From: Ascaphus truei
Taxonomy: Eukaryota; Chordata; Amphibia; Anura; Ascaphidae
Direction: 5' to 3'
Assembly (NCBI GenBank): GCA_036426205.1
Contig: CM071587.1
Coordinates: 2,730,644-2,794,643 of the forward strand
Length of the DNA stretch: 64,000 nt
Shown here piece after piece: positions 11,301-21,500 of this stretch. The notes under the pieces are model-generated. The model saw only the letters and a program-made list of their open reading frames with translations, ran no database searches and was not told the DNA's origin. Within the stretch, counting starts at the first letter, position 1. Each line of letters opens with the position of its first letter. The position numbers and the translations under genes are program-made.

Positions 11301-14300
11301 GAGGTTGTTGTTGTGTGGTGCACCATGCATAGGTGACTGTATTGGGAGGTGTGTGTGGTGGCACCATGCATAGTGTGACTGTAAGGGAGGTGTGTGTGGC
11401 AACATGCATAGTGTGACTGTATGGGAGGTTGGGTGTTGTGCACCTGCATTAGTGTGACGTAATGGGAGGTTGTGGTGTGCGCACCATGAATAGTGTGACT
11501 GTAATGGGAGGTGTGTGTGTGTGTGTGTGCACCTATGCATAGTGTGGACTGTAGTGGGAGGGGGTTGTGTGGTGGCACCTGCATAGTGTGACTGTAATGG
11601 GAGGTTTTTGTGTGTGCATATGCATATGTGACTGTAAGTGGGGTGTTGTGTGTGTCACCTTGCGTGTGTGACTGTCATGGGAGGTGTGTGTGTGCACCAT
11701 GGTAGTGTGACTGTAATGGGGAGGTTGTGTGTGTGCCCATGCAATAGTGTGACTGTATGGGAGGTTGTGTGTGTGCACCTGCTAGTGTGACCTGTAATGG
11801 GGAGGTTGGTGTGTTGCACCATGCATAGTGTGACTGTAATGGGAGGTTTGTGTGTGTGCACCATGCATGTGTGACTGAATGGGAGGTTGTGTGTGTGCCC
11901 CTTGAACCAGTAGTGTGGACTGTAATGGGAGGTGTGGTGTGTGCACCATGCAATAGTGTGGATGTAATGGGGAGGCTGTGTGTGCGCACCATGCACAGTG
12001 TGACTGTTAAGGGAGGTGTGGTGTGTGCACATGCAGTGTGACTGTAGGGGAGGTTGTGTGTGCACACATGCATAGTGTGACTGTAGGGGGAGGTTGTGCT
12101 GTGTGCGCACAATGCATAGTGTGACTGTAGTGGGAGGTTGTGTGCTGCCACCATTGCATTGTGACTGTAATGGGAGTTGTGGTGGTGACCATGCACAGTG
12201 TGACTGTAATGGGAGGTTGTGTGGTGCACATGATAGTGTGATGTAATGGGTGGTTGTGTGTGTGCACATGCACAGATGTGGACTGTAATGGGAGGCTGTG
12301 TGTGTGTTGACCATGCACAGGTGACTGTAATGGGAGGCTGTGTGTGTGTACACCTGCACAGGTGTGACTGTAATGGGAGGCTGTGTGTGTGTTGTGACCA
12401 GCATAGTGTGACTGTAATGGGAGGCTGTGTGTGTGTGCACCTGCACATGCATAGGTGACTGTAATGGGAGGTTGGTGTGGTGCACCATGCATAGGTGTGA
12501 CTGTAATGGGAGGCTGTGTGTGGACATGATAGGGACGTAATGGGAGGGTGACACGGTGACGAATTACACGGTGACAGGGGGGCCACACGGTGACAGAATT
12601 ACACGGGTGACAGGGGACACACACAATTCCGGGTCCTGACACCGGAAGAAAAAGTGTGCATCAATCCAGGTGTCTATGATTGTAGCGTCCCAAACCTCCC
12701 CTAGGTTCCGCGGGATATAGTACACTGTGTATATCAGTGTTTCCCAGCTCCAGTCCTCAGGGAACCCCAAAGGTCAGGGCTAAGGATATCCCTGCTCAGC
12801 AAAGGTGGCTCAGTCATCTGTGCGGCTGTGGGAAGAGGTTACTTGCCCTCCCCCCCTGCCCCTAGGTTCCGCAGGATATAGTCACACTGTGTATATCCCA
12901 GCTGTGTGAAGAGGTTACTGCCCTCCCCCTCCCCGCCCTGCCCCTAGGTTCCGCAGGATATAGTCACACTGTGTATATCCCAGCTGTGTGAGAGGGTTAC
13001 TGCCCTCCCCCTCCCCGCCCTGCCCCTAGGTTCCGCAGGATATAGTCACACTGTGTATATCCCAGCTGTGTGAAGAGGTTACTGCCCTCCCCCTCCCCGT
13101 CCTGCCCCTAGGTTCCGCGGGATATAGTCACACTGTGTATATCGCACTTGGTTTCATGACGTATCGCTCTCACCGGGCCCCCCGTTTTGTGTTGTTGGCA
13201 CAGAGAGGATCCTGACGTTTGAGGATCTGCAGAAAGGTTTCTCGCTTTCTGCACAGACCAACGTGCCATGGAAAAGGTTATTTCGCAAAGCTCCAGTGTG
13301 GTGAGTGTACAAATGGGGACACGGGGATACAGAGGGAGGGACAGATCCTCTCACTGCAGGGTGACACTGTGACAGAGGGAGGGACAGATCCTCTCACTGC
13401 AGGGTGACACAGTGACAGAGGGAGGGACAGAGCCTCTCACTGCAGGGTGACACTGTGACAGAGGGAGGGACAGATCCTCTCACTGCAGGGTGACACAGTG
13501 ACAGAGGGAGGGACAGATCCTCTCACTGCAGGGTGACACAGTGACACAGAGGGAGGGACAGATCCTCTCAGCAGAGGGGACACAGTGACAGAGGGAGGGA
13601 CAGATCCTCTCACTGCAGGGTTGACACAGTGCACACAGGGGGGACAGATCCTCTCACTGCAGGGTGACACAGTGACAAAGAGGGAGGGACAGAGCATCTC
13701 ACTGCAGGGTGACAAAGGGGAGGGGACAGGATCCTCTCACTGGCAGGGTTGACCAAAGAGGGAGGACAGAGCCTCTCACTGCAGGGGTGACACAGAGGGA
13801 GGAGGGACGAGCCTGCTCACTGCAGGGTGACACAGTGACACAGAGGGAGGGAAGAGCCTCATCACTGCAAGGGTGAACTGACACACAGGGAGGGCCAGAG
13901 CCTCTCACTGCAGGGGTGACACAGAGGGAGGGACAGAGCCTCTCACTGCAGGATGACACAGAGGAGGGGACAGATCCCCTCACTGCAGGGTGGGTGACAC
14001 AGAGGGGGGACAGATCTTCAATGCAGGGTGACACCAGGGAGGGACAGATCCATCACTGCAGGGTGACACTGTGAAACAGAGGGAGGGGACAGAGCCTCTC
14101 ACTGCAGGGTGGAACACTGTGACAGACGGAGGGACAGAGCCTCTCACTGCAGGGTGACACTGTGACAGAGGGAGGGACAGAGCCTCTCACTGCAGGGGGG
14201 ACAGAGGGAGGGACAGATCTCTCACTTGCAGGGTGAAACTGTGACAGAGGGAGGGACAGATCCTCTCACTGCAGGGTGACACAGAGGGAGGGAAGGACAG

Positions 14301-15536
14301 ATCCTCTCACTGCAGGGTGACACAGAGGGAGGGAAGGACAGATCCTCTCACTGCAGGGTGACACAGTGACACAGAGGGAGGGACAGAGCCTCTCACTGCA
14401 GGGTGACTTTGGGATTGAACCATTAATACTCCGTGACACAGGTGATCATGTTCTTTCATACATTTCAGGGCTGTGATCATTGCCCAGCTGAGTGTTGCCA
14501 GCACTTCATTCACCCTCTTCTCCTGGCTGCCAACATTCTTCAAGGAAAGATTCCCTGATTCTAAGGTGACGGGACACACGGACTGTCACCTGTAAGACGA
14601 GACCACTTGGGGGTTCTAATACGTTGCACAATAGCCAAATATAAACATCATTTAGCATGGTCAAACTGTGCCACCTATTGGCAAGAAGTGTGAACTGCAT
14701 ATAATGCTTTACACTCACTGCAGTTTATTCTAGCCATGAAGAGGATAATTAATGGTAAACAAATATATGTAAGTTTATGTGTGTGTCTCTGTTATGTGTG
14801 TATCAGATGCAAAGCCAGCAGTAGAACCAACTTCACACTGATGATACCCATTAAGGTAGAAACATGTCTGTGAATGGTTTCTCTGGCTTTGCATCTGATT
14901 CCCATGCTGTGCTTTTAAAGCTGTGTTAAGAACGAGCATTAGCTTATAAGGGCTCCATGTAACAATGGTTTTTCAGACAAAAGGTGACACATTGTGTGCT
15001 TATTTGCATGTCATTTCCCAGAATCCCTTGCTGCAGTGGAAGCACTGTTTGCTGGGGATAATGGTGAAAGGCAGGGTTGCAGACCTGCCTAAGGCCTCGG
15101 TCCCGCTGCACTCGTTGGCGCGGGCGGCAATGTAGCGAGTTCCCCACCAGCAGGGGAATCCTCGCGAGCCGGTCCCGGTCCCCCCTGGCGGCACAGCTGA
15201 CTACACGCTGTGGCGCGTCAGCCGCTAGGAGACACAAGAGAATGGTGTTTCCTAGCTTCGACGCGTCACGTGGTGTGGCTGTGAGCCAATGGGGAGGGGA
15301 GGCTTCGGGAGGAGGAGAGGCTTCGGGGAGCGGGGAGGAGTGTGGAGTGAAAGCAGCGTGCGTGCCTGTCTGTGTGTGTGTGTATGTGTGTGCCTGAGTG
15401 CGTGAGTGCCTGCCTCTGTCTGTGTGTGCGTGAGTGCGTGAGTGCGTGAGTGCGTGAGTGCGTGAGTGCGTGTGTGTATGTGTGTGCCTGAGTGCATGCG
15501 TGCCTGTCTCTGTCTGTGTGTATGAGTGCGTGAGTG

Positions 15537-15586
<50 letters not shown>

Positions 15587-18500
15587 AGTGCCTGCGTGTG
15601 TGTGTTTTTTTTTTTACTTACCTGCAGCCCGTGGCAGCCCGTGGCAGCCCGTGGAGGGAGGGGGGGGAAGAGTAGCGGGTCCCTCCGCACAAGCCACGCC
15701 CCCCCCCCTCCCTGTCAATCCTCCCGCTCCCGCCCACCTCCCGCTCCGGCCCCCCACGTCATGGCCGCGCCCCCTCGCGTCATGGCCGCACCCCCCCCCC
15801 CCCCCCGACCCGTTTGGCCACGCCCCCCCGTTACTACTGAAGTTTCCTGTAGACCGCAGATCGCGGTACAGCGAGTTGCACGCGCCGCCGGCAAGCAAGC
15901 CAGCCGTGCGGACGCGTGCAACGGGACCTTAGCCTAAGGCTAAGGGCCCGCTCCCTCCGTCATCGCGCCCGCACTGCATGCAGGTAGCGCGCTGACAGGC
16001 AATTGACCGCTACCTGCGTGCGGTCTGTAGGGAGCAGGGGGGGGGTGTGGTTTGAGCGGGGGGGCGTGGTTTGAGCGGGGGGNNNNNNNNNNNNNNNNNN
16101 NNNNNNNNNNNNNNNNCGTCTGTGCTTGGTCTCCCCCCCCCCCCCCCCACCAACCGTGATCTCCATCTCTCATCCGGAGCCCCCTGCACTCTGAAGCCAG
16201 GTAACAGAGGGAGGAACACACAGAACACTCCACACCACTCAACACTCAGTTACACACACAGCGCAAAATACCACACGGGGGGGATGAATCGGAACAGGGG
16301 GGGGGTCGGAACGGGGGGATCGGAGCTGAAGGGAGGGAAAATCGATAACGGGGGGGCGATCGGAGCAGAGGGGGGATGGTAGTGGCTGATGGAGTACGTG
16401 ACGAGGACGCTCGCCAAACCACAGCTCCTTTGGTAGCTCGGTGGACTGACGCGTTCACGCAGCGCAGTCAGCCACGACGGAAGGCAGCACCAGCGGGGCA
16501 TCTAGATGGGGCAAGCAGCTTAGTGCGCGGATGCTGTGCGCGGCCGCTCGGGCCGCAGCGGACCAAGGCATAAGGACAGTGAAGTGCCACAAGTGATCTT
16601 GTTATTTTGTATATGCAATTACAGTGGAGGTTTCTGTTGCCTTTTTCACCCCATAAATGTGGGTTGGGGGTAGTGTGTTGGGGGTGTTGTGTTGTGTGTG
16701 TGTGGTGTGTGGGTGTGTGGTGACACTGTGGATGTGTGTGTGTGACAATGTGTCGTGTGTGTGGACGACACTGTGGTGTGGTGTGGTGACAACTGTGTGT
16801 GTGTGCTGTGTCGTGGGTGGACAACTGTGTGTGTGTGTGTGTGTGGTGTGTGTGGTTTTTTTTTTTGTTGTGGACCTTTGGGGCCCGCACTTATACATGT
16901 GTAGTGCATGTTGTAAGAGCGCTGGGTTTATATCCCTGTGTGTGCGCTGTAAGAGTGTTATCTACCGGTTTTGCGCAGCCTGTAGAGCTGTTTATCTACA
17001 TGGGTGCGTGACGGTAGAGATGGGTTCTATGCCCTTGACCGCTGTAGCGATTGTCTCTCCCTGGGTGAACGCCTGGAGCGCTGTGTCTCTCCCTGTGTGA
17101 ACGCCTTTAGCGCTGGTTCTATCCTTGGTGCACGCTGTTAGAGCTTGTTTCTCTAACTGTGTGACACGCCTTGTAGCAGCTGTTATTTCTATCAGGGTGC
17201 ACGCGTAGACGCTGGGGTATCTACCTGTTGACGGTGAGAGTGTTCTCTAAGTAGCCCTGTAGCGCTGGGTTATATCATGGGGAATGGAGCGCTGTGTTCT
17301 CTCAATGTGGCTGTAGCGAGGTGTTCTCCAGGTGCGCCTGTAAGCGCTGTGTTATTCCCTGTGTTGACGTTTAGCGCTGTGTCTCATCACTTGTTGTGGA
17401 CTGTAGAGTGTTTTCTATAATGTGTGAAAGCCCTTTTGTAGCGATGTTTGTGGATCTCTCCCTGTGTGAACGAATTGTAGAGCTGTGTTCTCTAAATGTG
17501 CGCTTGTAGCGCTGTGTCTATCATTGTGTGTTGAACGCCTGTAGCGCTGTGTTCTCTCCTGGTGAGTACTTGTAGCGATGTGTTATATACTTGTGTGACG
17601 CTTGTAGCGCTGTGTTCTATAACGTTGCGCGCTTGTAGCGCTGTGTTTATCTCCCTGTGTGCACGCATGTAGCGATTGTGTTTTTCTCTCCTGTGTGAAC
17701 GAATGGTAGATATGTGTTTATCCCTGTGACGGTTCTCTCCCTGTGTGTACGCCTGTAGCGCTGTGTTCTCTCCCTGTGCCCCTGTAGCGCTGTATTCTCT
17801 CCCTGTACGCCTGTAGCGCTGTGTTCTCTCCCTGTGCGCCTGTAGCGCTGTGTGCTCTCCGTGCCCCTGTAGCGCTGTGTTCTCTCCTGTGCGCCTGTAG
17901 CGCTGTGTTCTCTCCGTGCCCCTGTAGTGCTGTGTTCTCTCCCTGTGTGTACGCCTGTAGCGCTGTGTTCTCTCCCTGTGCGCCTGTAGCGCTGTGTTCT
18001 CTCCCTGTACGCCTGTAGCGCTGTGTTCTCTCCTGTGCCCCTGTAGCGCTGTGTTCTCTCCTTGTGTGCACGCCTGTAGCGCTGTGTTCTCTCCCTGTAC
18101 GCCTGTAGCGCTGTGTTCTCTCCCTGTACGCCTGTAGCGCTGTGTTCTCTCCTGTGCGCCTGTAGCGCTGTGTTCTCTCCTGTGCCCCTGTAGCGCTGTG
18201 TTCTCTCCTGTGCCCCTGTAGCGCTGTGTTCTCTCCCTGTACGCCTGTAGCGCTGTGTTCTCTCCTGTGCGCCTTTAGCGCTGTGTTCTCTCCTGTGCGC
18301 CTGTAGCGCTGTGTTCTCTCCTGTGTGCCTCCTGCTTCCGGCTGTTCCTTGATCTGTTCCTTATTTTCAGGGCTGGATATTTAATGTCGTCCCGTGGCTG
18401 GTCGCGATCCCGGCTGCAGTGCTGAGCGGGTTGCTGTCAGACCACCTCATCACACAGGGTAAGGAGCTGATGAACCTGCGTATACAGGGGCCTGGTCCAG

Positions 18501-21500
18501 ACCTGGATACAGGAGGGGTAATTAAAGGAGCAATCCACCCTCACTAGCCTCCATTTTTTTTAAATAGAGGATTGGAACATGGCGTCCTCCAGAGCTGGAA
18601 CCGCATTATTTTCAGCTCTAGGGACCCCTGTTCCCGAGATAAATACTGGTGATGTTCTCCGCATTGCTTCCTGGGTTTTAAAGGGCATTTAAATGGCTGT
18701 CCAATAAGAAGCCAACCAATGAAGTTGCAGCTTCTTTTTTACCCGGGATGTGGCAGCCATTTTGTTTCCCCTCCGGGAGATTTAAACCCTGTAACCTGAC
18801 AGGTAAGTATCTTGAGAACCGGCGGGCGGTCTAGCAAATTTGGTTGCGGCCTAGTAAACACACATACCCAACAAGCTCTGAGAAACCCCAAACATTACCA
18901 CATAATATGTGTATGTAAGTGTCAAAAGGCGTGGTTGCGGCCTACCCTAAGCCCTTCCCCTAAAACCTCCTATCTTAACCACTAATAGCCCTTAAATTCA
19001 CCTCCTACCCTAACCAGTAAACACCTAAATTAATCCCCTTGCCGTAACCAGTAAACGGGGGGTGTCATCGGCGGATCGGCTGCAGCGTTTGGCAAAACGA
19101 CCATGACAATGTTCCATTCTGCCGGTGAGACCTGGTAATCGTGGCGTTAGATTTGGGGGAGGGGGGGGGTAAAAAATTAGCTGGAGGAACTCCGTCTTCG
19201 AGAGGCCAGAGTACAGCCGATGTATAGCTGCAGTTTGAGTTGCAGTAGTGAGCAGCGCAGGGTACCACTGCTTTTTATTTACAAGTCTTCTGGCATTGCA
19301 GTGAAGGGCCGCCCTGCCCGGTGGATACCCGGTGTCCCTATGTCTCACCGGCTTTGGCGCGTCCTGTTCCTTGTCCTGTCACGAAGAGCCGCCCCTGGCC
19401 TGTATTCTGGCCCCATCACTAACTCCTCGTCTTCTCTCCTGCAGGATATAAAACCGTCTGGGTTCGGAAGCTGATGCAGGTAAGATCGGGGCTCGCTGAC
19501 TGAAGGTGAATGGGAAGAGATTCTCTGTTCCCGGCACAGCGGCTCCTGTCCTGCGTTCTCACGCGAGGCTTCTGCTTCTCACAGAACAGCGCAAACCTTT
19601 TCTCTGACACTTCCCCCCCTTATACATGTATTACCATGTCTCCCCCTGGCTTGCAGTGACAATCTCCCCTTATACACAGGTTATTGGGATGGGAGCTGCC
19701 AGCGCTTTCGTCTTTTTTTTGGGTAACACAACGAGTTATTTCCGAGCTGTTGCTTTCGCCTCAGCAGCTGTGGGACTGCAAACCTTTAACCACAGGTAAG
19801 TCACTTTCTGCCCCTCTCTGTATAACCACAGCCAAGTCATTTCTCTGCTCCTCTCTGTATAACCACAGCCAAGTCATTTCTTTTATCCTCTCTGTATAAG
19901 CAAAGGTAAGTCACTCTCTGCCCCTGTCTGTATACCCACAGATAAGTAATCTCTCTGTATAACCACAGGTAAATCCCTCTCTGTCCCTCTCTGTAGAAGC
20001 ATAGGTAAGTCACTCTGTCCCTCTGTATAAGCACAGGTAAGTCACCTCTCTGTATAGCGCTCTGATAATGAGAGCTGTGACACATTAGGAGAATTGTGTC
20101 AAGAAACTGCACTATAATTCATGATATAAAGAGTCTACGCACAGTTTGTTTTGATGTTATCAGATTATCAGTTTATCAGGCTCCTAATATTTTATCTTTC
20201 TTCCATTTGAGGCAATTAGTGATACTTTGCTATAGAGAATGGGGAGATCTCCATAGCAGCAGTTTGTACACAAGCTCGCAAGTTTCATCTCCAGATGTAG
20301 TCACCTCATCTTTTAAACTGAAATATATCACTGAGCTGTGATCCAGATTAAGGGTCACAGTGCGGATGTACCTGTGGTCCCCTGTCTGGGTTGGGTCGGT
20401 CAGTGGGTCACAGTGCTGATGTACCTGTGGTCTTTTGTTTGGGTCAGCGGGTCACAGTGCTGATGTTCCTGTGGTCCCGTGTCTGGGTTGGGTCGGTCAT
20501 TGGATCACAGTGCTGATGTTCCTGTGGTCCCGTGTCGGGGTTGGGTTGGTCAGCGGGTCACAGTGTTGCTGTACCTGGGGTCCCCTGTCGGGGTTGGGTC
20601 GGTCAGCGGGTCACAGTGTTGCTGTACCTGTGGTCCCCTGTCGGGGTCAGGCCGGTCAGCGTTGACTTATCTGCTCAGGTTTTGAGCGTCTCTGTGTCCA
20701 GCCTCCGCTGAAAGTATGTGCCTGTACATTTTGGGTAACCCTTCCTCCTCTCTCCATGCAGCGGGATAACGGTTAATGTGCAGGACTTGGCCCCCTCGTG
20801 TGCCGGCTTCCTTTTTGGTAAGAAGGTCTCTTTCTTCTCCCTGTGGTGGGTTCTGCTTGGGGTTTACTCGTGGGATCACTTTGCAAACAAAGTCTGGCTT
20901 TTGTGATGTGATTTGCACATAACATGAATAAACTCATTGCGGCCTGAGAGCTTCCTGATGGGGGTCATCTGCTGACCCTACCCCACGTCTTTCACTATAA
21001 TGATATCTTCTCATCCTAACAGGTGTGGCCAACACCGGAGGTGCTCTGCTCGGTAAGTTCCCGGGACATCCCGTGTTTACAGTTTGGGTATTTCTTGGCT
21101 TTGCTGTCTCAATTTCTTCTCCTGTCTCTTCGTTTCCTCTCCAGTCTATGGGTGACAGACAATCAAGTTGCTTATTTCTGGAGTGCCCTGCATGAGTGTC
21201 TTGTGTTGTCACAAGAGGTCACCTGCAAATGGAAGAAAGGAGCACTGTGATTGGCTGTCAGAGAGTTGAATAATAATAAACATGAATGTGAGGCTCATCA
21301 TAAAAATAAGATAACTAAAGAGATCATGATCACCCTCACCTTGATAAAGGCTGCTATGTGCAGCCGAAAGGTCGGACCATTTGGTAAATAACACACCCTC
21401 TTTCTACTCTTTCCTGCTGCTGGGAATATCTCTCCTAATCCTTAACCTAGACATAAACACACCTGCTCTCACCCACGCCTCCCTGCCGTCGCCTCCCATG

